From Bufo bufo (Eukaryota; Chordata; Amphibia; Anura; Bufonidae), in the NCBI RefSeq assembly GCF_905171765.1, contig NC_053390.1, forward strand, positions 505,458,301-505,522,300: a stretch of DNA of 64,000 nt. The letters are read 5' to 3'. The position numbers and the translations under genes are program-made. Of this stretch, positions 42,083-51,854 are shown piece after piece. Within the stretch, counting starts at the first letter, position 1; each line of letters begins with the position of its first letter. A model generated the notes under the pieces. It was not told the origin of the DNA. It saw only the letters and a program-made list of their open reading frames with translations, and ran no database searches.

Positions 42083-44935
42083 ATGGAAGGAGGGACTAGA
42101 ACAGTTCAGAAGGAAAGGTGTAGGGTAAAAAATATACATAAACCTCTCAAATGTATGTATACTAATGCCAGAAGCCTGACTAATAAAACTGGTGAACTGG
42201 AATTAGTGATGTGTGAGGAGGACTATGACATAGTGGGAATAACTGAGACATGGCTGGATGATAGCTATGACTGGGCAGTTAATGTACAAGGTTACAGTCT
42301 GTTCAGAAAGGATCGTCAAAACCGGAGAGGTGGAGGGGTCTGCCTTTATGTAAAGTCTTGTCTAAAGCCCACACTCCGTGAAGATATAAGTGAGGGACAT
42401 GAACATGTGGAGTCACTATGGGTAGAGATACATGGAGCTAAAAACAACAATAAATTACTAATAGGAGTCTACTATAAACCACCTAATATACCAGAATCCA
42501 CAGAAAATCTACTACTAAACGAGATAGACAAGGCGGCAAATCATAATGAGGTGGTTATTATGGGGGACTTCAACTACCCAGATATAGACTGGGAAACTGA
42601 AACTTGTATATCTCATAAAGGAAACAGATTCTTGGCAATAACCAAAGACAATTATCTCTCCCAACTGGTTCAGGACCCAACTAGAGGAACGGCCATACTG
42701 GACTTAATATTAACCAATAGACCTGACAGAACAACAGACGTGCAGGTTGGGGGACACCTGGGAAATAGTGACCATAAAGTAATAACCTTCCAATTATCAT
42801 TCAAAAGAGCGTTTCTACAGGGAGGAACAAAAATACCAAACTTCAAAAAAGCTAAATTTAGCCAACTAAGAGAGGCCATAGGCCTAACTAACTGGGACAA
42901 AGTCCTCAAAAATAAAAATACAGCCAAAAAATGGGATATCTTTAAAAACATCCTAAAATCTCATTGTGAGAGGTACATACCGTATGGGAATAAAAGGTTA
43001 AGGAACAAAAAGAAACCAATGTGGATAAACAGAACTGTAAAGAAAGCAATAAATGACAAAAAGAAAGCATATAAAACACTAAAACAGGAGGGTAGCACGG
43101 AAGCACTGAAAAACTATAAGGAAAAAAACAGAACATGTAAAAAACAAATAAAAGCGGCCAAACTAGAGACCGAGAGATTAATTGCCAAAGAGAGTAAAAC
43201 TAACCCTAAAATGTTCTTCAATTATATAAATGTTAAAAAGTATAAATCTGAAGGTGTCGGCCCTTTAAAGAGTAATGAGGGGGGAGTCGCAGAGAGCGAC
43301 GAGGAGAAAGCAAAGCTGTTAAATATTTTTTTCTCCAATGTATTCACTGAGGAAAATAAACTGTCAGATGAAATGCTGAATGTTGAAATAAATTCCCCAT
43401 TAAAAGTGTCCTGTCTGACCCAGGAAGAAGTACAACAGCGACTTAAAAATATCAAAATAGACAAATCGCCAGGACCGGATGGCATACACCCCCGTATCCT
43501 AAGGGAATTAAGTAATGTCATAGCCAGACCCTTATTTCTGATATTTGCGGACTCTGTACTGACAGGGAATGTCCCACAGGATTGGCGCATGGCAAATGTG
43601 GTGCCAATATTCAAAAAGGGTCCAAAAACAGAGCCTGGAAACTATAGGCCGGTAAGTTTAACATCTGTTGTGGGTAAACTGTTTGAAGGTTTTCTGAGAG
43701 ATGCTATGTTAGAGCATCTTAACGGAAATAAGCAAATAACGCCATATCAGCATGGCTTCGTGAGGGATCGGTCATGTCAAACTAATTTAATCAGTTTCTA
43801 TGAGGAGGTAAGTTCTAGACTTGACAGCGGCGAATCAATGGATGTCGTGTATCTGGACTTCTCCAAAGCATTTGACACTGTACCACATAAAAGGTTAGTA
43901 TATAAAATGAGAATGCTCGGACTCGGAGAAAACGTCTGTAAGTGGGTAAGTAACTGGCTCAATGATAGAAAACAGAGGGTGGTTATTAACGGTACATACT
44001 CAGATTGGGTCACTGTCACTAGCGGAGTACCTCAGGGGTCAGTATTGGGCCCTATTCTCTTCAATATATTTATTAATGATCTTGTAGAAGGCTTGCATAG
44101 TAAAATATCAATTTTCGCAGATGACACTAAACTGTGTAAAGTAATTAACACTGAAGAGGACAGTATACTGCTACAGAGATTTCTGGATAGATTGGAGGCT
44201 TGGGCAGAGAAGTGGCAGATGAGGTTTAACACTGACAAATGTAAAGGTATGCACATGGGAAGGAATAATGCAAGTCACCCATACATACTAAATGGTAAAA
44301 CACTCGGTAACACTGACATGGAAAAGGATCTAGGAATTTTAATAAACAGCAAACTAAGCTGCAAAAAACAGTGTCAGGCAGCTGCTGCCAAGGCCAATAA
44401 GATAATGGGTTGCATCAAAAGGGGCATAGATGCCCGTGATGAGAACATATTCCTACTACTTTACAAATCACTGGTCAGACCACACATGGAGTACTGTGTA
44501 CAGTTCTGGGCTCCTGTGAACAAGGCAGACATAGCAGAGCTGGAGAGGGTCCAGAGGAGGGCAACTAAAGTAATAACTGGAATGGGGCAACTACAGTACC
44601 CTGAAAGATTATCAAAATTAGGGTTATTCACGTTAGAAAAAAGACGACTGAGGGGAGATCTAATTACTATGTATAAATATATCAGGGGGCAGTACAGAGA
44701 TCTATCCCATCATCTATTTATCCCCAGGACTGTGACTGTGACGAGGGGACATCCTCTGCGTTTGGAGGAAAGAAGGTTTGTACACAAACATAGAAAAGGG
44801 TTCTTTACGGTAAGAGCAGTGAGACTATGGAACTCTCTGCCTGAGGAGGTGGTGATGGTGAGTACAATAAAGGAATTCAAGAGGGGCCTGGATGTATTTC
44901 TGGAGCTTAATAATATTACAGGCTATAGCTACTAG
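42083..44935 (+). CDS. CR1 ORF2: AP endonuclease and reverse transcriptase, intact
   Basis: 950 codons from ATG 42083. The frame is open back to 41984, which overlaps ORF1, so translation may start by reinitiation. Endonuclease (about residues 15-250): MYTNARSLTNK, VGITETWLDD, GGVCLYVKS, IGVYYKPP, IMGDFNYPDIDWE, LVQDPTRGTAILDLILTN and SDHKVITF, all catalytic blocks present. RT (about 450-750): DKSPGPDGIHPRIL, FKKGPKTEPGNYRPVSLTSV, VYLDFSKAFDTVPHKRL, GVPQGSVLGPILFNIFIND and the FADDTKLC box. The C-terminal region ends LNNITGYSY. The protein nicks the target and primes reverse transcription on it. No disabling change is visible. Confidence 0.94.
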   Translation: MEGGTRTVQKERCRVKNIHKPLKCMYTNARSLTNKTGELELVMCEEDYDIVGITETWLDDSYDWAVNVQGYSLFRKDRQNRRGGGVCLYVKSCLKPTLREDISEGHEHVESLWVEIHGAKNNNKLLIGVYYKPPNIPESTENLLLNEIDKAANHNEVVIMGDFNYPDIDWETETCISHKGNRFLAITKDNYLSQLVQDPTRGTAILDLILTNRPDRTTDVQVGGHLGNSDHKVITFQLSFKRAFLQGGTKIPNFKKAKFSQLREAIGLTNWDKVLKNKNTAKKWDIFKNILKSHCERYIPYGNKRLRNKKKPMWINRTVKKAINDKKKAYKTLKQEGSTEALKNYKEKNRTCKKQIKAAKLETERLIAKESKTNPKMFFNYINVKKYKSEGVGPLKSNEGGVAESDEEKAKLLNIFFSNVFTEENKLSDEMLNVEINSPLKVSCLTQEEVQQRLKNIKIDKSPGPDGIHPRILRELSNVIARPLFLIFADSVLTGNVPQDWRMANVVPIFKKGPKTEPGNYRPVSLTSVVGKLFEGFLRDAMLEHLNGNKQITPYQHGFVRDRSCQTNLISFYEEVSSRLDSGESMDVVYLDFSKAFDTVPHKRLVYKMRMLGLGENVCKWVSNWLNDRKQRVVINGTYSDWVTVTSGVPQGSVLGPILFNIFINDLVEGLHSKISIFADDTKLCKVINTEEDSILLQRFLDRLEAWAEKWQMRFNTDKCKGMHMGRNNASHPYILNGKTLGNTDMEKDLGILINSKLSCKKQCQAAAAKANKIMGCIKRGIDARDENIFLLLYKSLVRPHMEYCVQFWAPVNKADIAELERVQRRATKVITGMGQLQYPERLSKLGLFTLEKRRLRGDLITMYKYIRGQYRDLSHHLFIPRTVTVTRGHPLRLEERRFVHKHRKGFFTVRAVRLWNSLPEEVVMVSTIKEFKRGLDVFLELNNITGYSY

Positions 44936-45142
44936 AGAGGGGTCGTTGATCCAGGGAGTTATTCTGATTGCCTGATTGGAGTCGGGAAGGAATTTTTTAT
45001 TCCCCTAAAGTGAGGAAAATTGGCTTCTACCTCACAGGGTTTTTTTGCCTTCCTCTGGATCAACTTGTAGGATGACAGGCCGAACTGGATGGACAAATGT
45101 CTTTTTTCGGCCTTATGTACTATGTTATGTACTATGTTACTA

Positions 45143-45641
45143 TGATGGACCATTATGACATGCACAGTGTTCTATCCATTATTCCTGGATGATGATGGTC
45201 AATTATGACATGCACAGTGTTCTATCCATTATCCCTGGATGATGATGGCCCATTATGACATGCACTGTGTTCTATCCATTATCCCTGGAGGATGATGGTC
45301 CATTATGACATGCACCGTGTTCTATCCATTATTCCTGGATGATGATGGTCCATTATGACATGCACAGTGTTCTATCCATTATCCCTGGATGATGATGGTC
45401 CATTATGACATGCACAGTGTTCTACCCATTATTCCTGGATGATGATGGTCCATTATGACATGCACAGTGTTCTATCCATTATTCCTGGATGATGATGGTC
45501 CATTATGACATGCACAGTATTTTATCTATTATCCCTGGATGATGCTGGATCATCCAGGGATAATAGATAAAATACTGTGCATGTCATAATGGACCATCCC
45601 TGGATGATGCTGGATCATTGTGACATGCACAGTGTTCTATC
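45143..45641. repeat. 50-bp satellite, third block
   Basis: About 10 units, starting within a unit at ATGGACCATTATGACATG directly after the CR1 tail. It contains a perfect inversion (45494-45598). Confidence 0.95.
45494..45598. repeat. Perfect 50-bp-arm palindrome of satellite unit
   Basis: GATGGTCCATTATGACATGC (45494) to CCCTGGATGAT (45543), a 5-base loop GCTGG, then the exact complement to 45598. One satellite unit has been copied in reverse next to itself. Confidence 0.95.
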
Positions 45642-45655
45642 TATTATCCCAGGAT
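45642..45655. repeat. 14-bp target duplication of PLE 2 (left copy)
   Basis: TATTATCCCAGGAT, exactly repeated at 47832-47845; derived from the satellite. Confidence 0.85.
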
Positions 45656-45914
45656 AGAATCAAGCTTTGTTGCAGCATTTTTTAGGATTCAATAAATAAA
45701 TCAATATAATAATTTTTTCCTTCCTTATTGTGTTCTCCTTTTCTTTAGGTCTGCTATAGAAAAATAAGAAAAAAATTATTTTCTAAAAAAGTCCCTGACT
45801 GACTCGATCCTCTCACCTTTGGCTGTTTTTCTTGAGAAGATATTCACACCTTTCACTAAATTGTCTCCCTCGTATTTACGTGATACTGAGCATTTTTTGC
45901 AGGAAATTTAATCC

Positions 45915-46500
45915 TTTAATTCAGATAGAGATGACATACTTGTTACCTTCGATGTATGTAATTTCTATACATCCATATCACACGACAAAGGTTTGAAAGC
46001 GATTCATACACTCCTAGCATCGAGTCACTATAAAAATGTAGAACGGGAATTTTTTCTGACGTTATTGAGGATTGTTCTTGAACAGAATTACTTTTTATTT
46101 CAGGACTCTTTTTATCAGCAGCGGCGTGTGACCGCGATGGGATCGAACGTCGCACTGCCATACGCAAATTGTTATATGGCGCAATTTGAGACAGAATTTA
46201 TCTATACTAATGATTTTTACAAGGAACACTGCAAATTTTGGCGTCGTTTTATCGACAACATTTTTTGCGTATGGCGTGGCGACGTTCGATCCCTTCAACA
46301 ATTTACACTGTACCTCAATTCAGTCTGGCCTTAATTAAAATTCACTCTGCATTTTGACATACATAGAATTTCATTCCTGGACACGTGGGTAATTAAGGAT
46401 GACATGGGTGTGATATACACGGACCTATTCACAAAAAGTACTGATAGGAATAGTTTGCTTGCTTACACTAGTAACCACCCAGCAGCCACAAAAAAAATCT
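45915..46500 (+). pseudogene. PLE 2 reverse transcriptase fragment
   Basis: ILVTFDVCNFYTSISHDKGL at about 45930 is RT motif A; VTAMGSNVALPYANCYMAQF follows; the catalytic box reads RRFIDNIFCVW at about 46245, with the second Asp replaced by Asn. An in-frame TAA at 46332 precedes RISFLDTWVIKDDMGVIYTD. The N-terminal half of the RT is missing. Clearly inactive. Confidence 0.85.
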
Positions 46501-47190
46501 CTCCCCTATTCACAGTTCCAAAGGGTTAAACGTATAGTGGACGATACTGAGACATGCAAGGTTAGACTAGATGAGATGACTCAGAAATTTAGGGAGAGAG
46601 GTTACCCTGATCATTTATTACAGGAACAAAGGAACAGAGTTGAGGATACACAACAGGATAAACCCCCGAAACAATCACGGATTCCACTTGTAGTTAAGTA
46701 CCATCCATGGACCCAGAGATTGAAAGGGATAATAAACAAACACTGGCATGTGGTATCAAAATCTTACCCACAAGTGGTGGAATTTAGACAACCACCCATG
46801 ATGTGTTTTAAAAGAGCTAGCAACATACGTGACAGGATAGTACGGGCAGATACTGGCAGCAATAGAACTGGACCCATACAGAGAGTATTGGCTACCCCCA
46901 AAATGGGAATTTTCCCCTGTTTAAATTATGTACATTGTTCCAGCATAATCAGGGGTACACATTTTACACACCCACAATCGGGTGAACGTATACCTATCAA
47001 AGGCTTTTTTACATGCGATAGCCGTTATGTTGTGTATATTTTGAAGTGCCCTTGTGGTCTACTGTACATGGGGGAAACTTCTACAAGGATGAAAGATAGA
47101 TTGAGCAATCACAAATCTACTATTACCCGTACCATTTCACTTCCACGAGCACAGACACACAGTAGCACAACTACGTTACCAGATCATTGA
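46501..47190 (+). pseudogene. PLE 2 linker and GIY-YIG endonuclease
   Basis: After a frame change near 46490, the frame 46459-47190 holds the RT thumb (FQRVKRIVDDTETCKVRLDE, FRERGYPDHLLQ), the linker typical of PLEs (ITKHW-like IINKHWHVV), and the nuclease SRYVVYILKCPCGLLYMGET with KDRLSNHKSTI at about 47020-47130. A probable frameshift follows near 47140 because the expected C-terminal tail (ERGGDREIND-like) reads in another frame. Function would be target nicking. Confidence 0.85.
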
Positions 47191-47647
47191 AAGTGTACCC
47201 CTCCCACGGCGAGGTGGAGATAGAAATAAATGACTGCTTAAAAGGGAGGCTTATTGGATACACCGATTACAAAGGCTTGAGCCCCGTGGACTCAATCGTG
47301 AATACAACGTACAAAGCTTCCTTTGATTGATTACCTTACAAAAAAATTTACAAATATATTTTTTTGTGCTAAAAATGCAAAAAAAATTTGGGGTAAAAAA
47401 AACTTTTTGGGAAAATAATTTATTTCTTATTTTTCTAAAGCGGACCTAAAGAAAAGGAGAACACAATAAGGAAGGAAAAATTAATATTGATTTATTTATT
47501 GAATCCTAAAAAATGCTGCAACAAAGCTTGATTCTATTTTGTTTATATGTTTCGATTTAACACTGATTGGTGGGAGGGGTTTACTGTGTGATGTCATTTC
47601 CCTGTAATTTGGCGGTCTATTTAAACATGATATTTTTCTTGTATGGT

Positions 47648-47692
47648 GATAAGTCTGATGAAGGTGCGGTAGCACCGAAACGCGTCACTTAT
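47648..47692 (+). ncRNA. Hammerhead ribozyme, PLE 2 tail, canonical core
   Basis: CTGATGA (47655-47661), A, 5-bp stem II GGTGC/GCACC with loop GGTA, GAAA (47677-47680), CGC, then GTC (47684-47686). Helix I is ATAAGT (47649-47654) with ACTTAT (47687-47692), six perfect pairs. All core bases of the hammerhead are present; cleavage is predicted after C47686. Helix III is minimal with palindromic ACGCGT, as in PLE hammerheads that work as dimers. Confidence 0.8.
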
Positions 47693-47845
47693 TTCCTATA
47701 TATGTGACCAATAAATACAAGATTTATCTACAGCGAGTGCCGGTCTTCTCTGCAATATTTCATTGGGAACGCCATCCCACAGACACGTGCACCGCGACTT
47801 CAAAGCAAGCAGTGCCGACCTGTGATTAGTATATTATCCCAGGAT

Positions 47846-48035
47846 GATGCTGGCCCATTGTGACACACAAAGTGTTCCATCCATTGCCTCTGGTTTATGC
47901 CTCCTGATTGTGACACACACAGGGTTCCAACCCTTATCCCTGGGTGATGCTGGTACATTGTGACACATGCAGTATTTTGACCCGTGCAGTGTTCCATCCA
48001 TTATCCCTTGGTGATGCTTGCTAATTGTGACAGCA
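47846..48035. repeat. Diverged right edge of the 50-bp satellite
   Basis: Four degenerate units (GATGCTGGCCCATTGTGACA and similar) with GACACA in place of GACATG. Confidence 0.8.
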
Positions 48036-48470
48036 CTGTTTTTATTTTTGCAGATGACACCAAGCTGTGCAATACGGTGTAGTCTATGGAAGATGTCCAA
48101 AAACTACACTTGGACACTTTTGTTTTGTTGGGCATGCTCTTGGCAAATGTGGATAAATGTAGAGTTATGCACCTGGGTAGTAATAATCTCTATGCATCAT
48201 ATGTCCTAGGGCGAATAATCCTAGGAGAGTCACTTGTAGAGTGGGTGTACTTGTCGAGCATAGATTAAATAATAGCATATAATGTCAATCAGCTGCTTCT
48301 AAGGCTAGGAGGATATTGTCATGTATTAAAATAGGCATGGACTCGCAGGACAGGGATGTAATACTACCTCTTTACAAAGTTTTGGAGCAGCCTCATCTGG
48401 TATATGTAGTTCAGTTCTGGGCACCAGTCCACAGAAAGGATGCCCTGGACCTGACCTTTAGTTCAGCTGA
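48036..48470 (+). pseudogene. Old CR1 ORF2 fragment
   Basis: FADDTKLCN at 48048, then KCRVMHLGSNN, and after frame changes IGMDSQDRDVILPLYKVLEQ with QFWAPVHRKDALDL (48330-48455). This aligns with the C-terminal RT region of the intact CR1 at 44100-44560 in this window, but with stops and shifts. Confidence 0.85.
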
Positions 48471-48551
48471 CAACTGCACCAGGACTATTCCAAGAAGTAG
48501 CAGCTTAGTGGGTCCCCTGCAGCAATGGCCAGATCCCTGTATAGGGGTTAA

Positions 48552-49117
48552 GGCCTCTTTCACACTACAGTATGTCCATTTCAGTGTTTTGCGTTCCGTT
48601 TTTCACGGATCCGTTGTCCCGTTTTTGGGTTCCGTTGTGTCTCCGTTTCCGTTCAGTATGTCCGCAAAAACCTTTCAGTATGGTTTCCGTATGGTTCCCG
48701 TATACGGTCCGTTTTTCACGGATCAAAAACGGAAGCCACCTGTATTTGTGCTCAGCCAAAGTTTGGCAACAAGAAACACATGGCCACAGTGGGCTGGGCC
48801 TAGCATTTGTTAATGACGGATCCGCAAAAAACGGATGACATACGGATGACATACGGATGCCTTCCGTATGCATTCCGTTTTTTTGCGGACCCATTGACTT
48901 TAATGGAGCCACGGACCGTGATTTGCGGAGAAACATAGGACATGTTCTATCTTTCCACGGCACGGAAATACTGAAATACTGAAACGGAATGCACACGGAG
49001 ACACTTCAGTATTTTTTGCTGAACCATTGAAATGAATGGTTCAGTATCTGTTCCGTATACTGAACTCAAAAAACGTCCAGTATACTGAACGCAAAATACT
49101 GTAGTGTGAAAGAGGCC
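48552..49117. mobile_element. Harbinger-type MITE, 566 bp, TSD TAA
   Basis: GGCCTCTTTCACACTACAGT and complement at the ends; TAA at 48549-48551 and 49118-49120. The interior is full of CCGTTTTTTTGCGGACC-like inverted motifs. No coding capacity. Confidence 0.85.
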
Positions 49118-49120
49118 TAA

Positions 49121-49586
49121 AGGTTGAAAACCAGGGAATTGCCAGGATAACACCCTTAGGACTAGCCCAAAGTCAGACCGGTTAGTTGGTACAGTGGGTA
49201 AACACTCACTGCCTGTTACATAAATACTAACAGCCTCAGTACAATTTCATGACACTTGCAAGGCATATATACAATTCCTACAATTTTCTTTTTCATCTAA
49301 TCTGTTTCCTACTACATATATACAATCATATTCTGTATATTTTATCCCTATTGGAACTTATATAGAGAAGTAATAACAAAAATGCCAGACATGGAGAATG
49401 CTGCCATTTAAAAACATACATGAAAACATAAGAGTTTCAAAACTACACAAACCGCAATAAACTGCTACTCACTTATACACCTGTGTTGGAGACTCCATGC
49501 ATGCAGGACTTTTATTTTGCTAAAAGAGTGGACTACTGAACGGAAACAGTACGACCAATGTTATGGTCAATGATTAGCGTCGTTCA
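49121..49586. other. Unannotated A/T-rich spacer
   Basis: About 465 bp with no repeat, RNA or protein that I recognise. Confidence 0.4.
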
Positions 49587-49594
49587 GTTCAATT

Positions 49595-50285
49595 TAGGGC
49601 TGAAACGATTACTCGATTGAATCGAGTAATTCGACACCAAAAAATCCTATTCGTTTGTGTCATGTGACCACGGAGCGGGAGTGAAGAACTTGCTACTACT
49701 CACCGCTCTGTGGTCACCTGTCGGCCTGCACCGCACTGCACTTTCTTCCTGACACATCGTCGTCAGGTCATAGTGCACGTAAGCGCGCACTATGACCCGA
49801 CGCTGTGTGACGTCAGGACGACAGTGCAGCACGCGGAGAAGAAGATGGAGGAGCAGTGGAGCCGCGGCCCTACAGGAAAGGTAAGTACGGTCGCTGGGGA
49901 CATGGCTAGGAGGGGGAAATGGTGGTGCTGGGGGCAGTTGGTGGCACTGAGGGGGGCAAGCTGGTGGCACTGGGGGGGCAAGCTGATGGTACTGAGGGGA
50001 CAGCTGATGGCCCTAGGGGGACAGCTGATGGCACTAGGGGGACAGCTGATGGCACTAGGGGGACAGCTGATGGCAGATGGGTGGGGAAGAGCTGAAGGCA
50101 CTGGGGGAATGGAGCTGACGGCACGGGGGGAGCTGATGGCACTGGGGGATAGTGGAGCTGATGGCACTGGGGGGAAGGGAGCTGATGGCACTGGGGGGAA
50201 CTTTTGTTATTAGAGTACTCGATTAATTGTAAAAAATAATCGATAGAATACTCGATTTCTAAAATAATCGTTTACTGCAGCCCTA
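49595..50285. mobile_element. hAT-type MITE, 691 bp, perfect 8-bp TSD
   Basis: Begins TAGGGCTGAAACGATTACTC and ends ATCGTTTACTGCAGCCCTA; flanked by GTTCAATT at 49587-49594 and 50286-50293. Many ATCGA motifs near both ends. The middle has a minisatellite (49915-50205). Confidence 0.9.
49915..50205. repeat. Minisatellite, about 20-bp unit
   Basis: GGGGGACAGCTGATGGCACT-type units, about 12, of variable length. GCTGATGG is the constant core. Reads as Gly/Ala- or Pro-rich phantom proteins. Confidence 0.9.
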
Positions 50286-50530
50286 GTTCAATTATGTGCT
50301 GGATCTGGAATTTCTGTTGTTTTTGTGGATCTGCTCTTATAAGGCTGATTTAACACTTCAGTTATTTGGAAAGTTATTTCCATCAGTTATTGTGAGCCAA
50401 AACCAGTAGCAAAGACTCCTCAGAGATGAGGTATAATGGAAAGATCTGATCCTGTTCTGTGTCTTTGATCCACACCTGGTTTGGGCTCACAAGAACTGAT
50501 GGAAATAACTGAAGAGTGAACTCAGCCTAA

Positions 50531-50940
50531 GTGCTCATGCACACGACTGTATGTATTGTGGATCCGCAAAAAATACGGATGAAAAAGCATCAGTTTTTTG
50601 CAGATCCATTGTAACAATGCCTATCCTTGTCTGCAAAAATGACAAGAATAGGATATGTTCTATCTTTTTTGTGGGGCTACAGAACAGACATACAGATCCA
50701 GACAGCACGCAGTGTGCTATATAAAGGAAGAAGACCGGCACTCGCGATTGAATTTTCAGTGCGGTTTATTCAGTCACTTATTAATACATAGTGATGCGTT
50801 TCAGCACTAGATCGTGCTTTCTTCAGACGCAGTGTGCTGTCTGCATTTTTTACAGACCCATTGAAATGAATGGGTCTGCATCCTATCTGCAAAAAAATGG
50901 AATGGACACGGAAACAAAATACGTTTGTGTGCATGAGGCC
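50531..50940. mobile_element. Harbinger-type MITE, TSD TAA, holding a PLE-repeat insertion
   Basis: GTGCTCATGCACACGACTGT at the left; right end complement GGCCTCATGCACAC. TAA at 50528-50530 and 50941-50943. Interrupted at 50719-50826. Confidence 0.8.
50719..50826 (-). mobile_element. 108-bp PLE terminal-repeat insertion with 12-bp TSD and hammerhead-like core
   Basis: Flanked by ACGCAGTGTGCT at 50707-50718 and 50827-50838. On the minus strand it starts at CTGAAGA, then stem II AGCAC/GTGCT, GAAA, CGCATC, and ends with GAGTGCCGGTCTTCTTCC, as PLE 2 does (GAGTGCCGGTCTTCT near 47740). CGCATC for CGCGTC weakens helix III. Helix I is lost because the copy begins at the core. Confidence 0.75.
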
Positions 50941-50943
50941 TAA

Positions 50944-51259
50944 GGACTCATGCACACGAACGTTTTTATCTTTCCGTGTCTGTTCCGTTTTTTTTGCAAA
51001 CCGTATGCGAAACCATTCATTTCAATGGGTCCGCCAAAAAAACAGAAGTTACTCAGTGTGCATTCCATTTCCGTATTTCCGTTCCGCAAAAGAATAGAAC
51101 ATGTCCTGTTATTGTCCACATTACAGACAAGCATATCACTGTTTTATTAGGGACCAGCTGTTCCATTCCGAAAAATATGAAATGGACACAGACGTCATCC
51201 GTATTTTTTGCAGATTGTTTTGCAGACCGCATAATACATACGGTTGTGTGCATGAGCCC
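50944..51259. mobile_element. Harbinger-type MITE, 316 bp, TSD TAA
   Basis: GGACTCATGCACACGAACG and right-end complement GGGCTCATGCACACAACCG; TAA at 50941-50943 (shared with the previous MITE) and 51260-51262. Confidence 0.8.
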
Positions 51260-51530
51260 TAAGGGAACAGAACAATGGAAACTGATAGTGTTGGTGGGAA
51301 CCCAGCATAACATCCAACTGCTTGCTTCTATTTTTTATTGTACAAAAAGCTCATCATAAATATACAATGTGTGGCACAATCTAAGGATATGTTCACATTT
51401 GCAAATGTCTCAGCAATGCTGCCAGATTTCATAGTAAGAATAGCACAGCACACAGCATATGACAAATCCGGCACAACACTGTGGCTTTAGTTTTGACAGA
51501 TGCCTAGACACATATGTTAACAAAGCCTAA

Positions 51531-51851
51531 GGGCTTACGCAAATAGCGGTCCGCGATGCATGGGTACCAGCCGAGCTCATGCCGTTTGAGGATGCGGACC
51601 CATTCACTGGAATGGGTCCGCGATACCCAAGATATGTTCCGCACCGCAAAAAAATAGAACATATTCTATTTTTTGCGTTGCGAAGTCACAGACCGAAATC
51701 CCGCTTTGTAGTGCTTCCTAACTGTGCCTCCTCTCTGTATCCTGCAGATTGCAGACCTATTCAAGTCAATGGGTCTGCATCTGTTATACCTAGTGAACAC
51801 AGCCGGTACCCATATATTGCGGACCCGCTGTTTGCTCGTGTGCATGAGCCC
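51531..51851. mobile_element. Harbinger-type MITE, 321 bp, TSD TAA
   Basis: GGGCTTACGCAAATAGCGG against the right-end complement GGGCTCATGCACACGAGC; TAA at 51528-51530 and 51852-51854. Interior CCGCGAT and GCGGACCC motifs as in its relatives. Confidence 0.75.
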
Positions 51852-51854
51852 TAA

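Larger units (their letters stand above)
40073..45142 (+). mobile_element. CR1-type LINE, apparently full length, both ORFs open
   Basis: Inserted into the 50-bp satellite. A leader of about 900 bp (interrupted by a MITE at 40220-40898) precedes ORF1 (41013-41996) and ORF2 (to 44935). The 3' UTR ends in the short repeat TATGTTATGTACTATGTTAC at about 45119-45142, the tandem-octamer style tail of CR1. ORF1 with a PHD-like finger and esterase-like domain, plus APE-RT ORF2, defines CR1. The exact 5' boundary is uncertain by some tens of bases. Confidence 0.9.
45656..47831 (+). mobile_element. Penelope-like element 2, with inverted arms and hammerhead ribozyme
   Basis: 2,176 bp with 14-bp flanking duplications. 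Inverted arms of about 125 bp: 45656-45783 and 47411-47536 (AAGCTTTGTTGCAGCATTTT and complement). Between them lie a truncated RT and a GIY-YIG domain; after the right arm lies a 295-bp tail with a hammerhead core. Same architecture as PLE 1 but a different family and much shortened at the 5' side. Confidence 0.88.

Noticed and set aside
49790..50213. Gly/Ala-rich or Pro-rich frames
   Set aside because: Created by the 20-bp minisatellite inside the hAT-type MITE.
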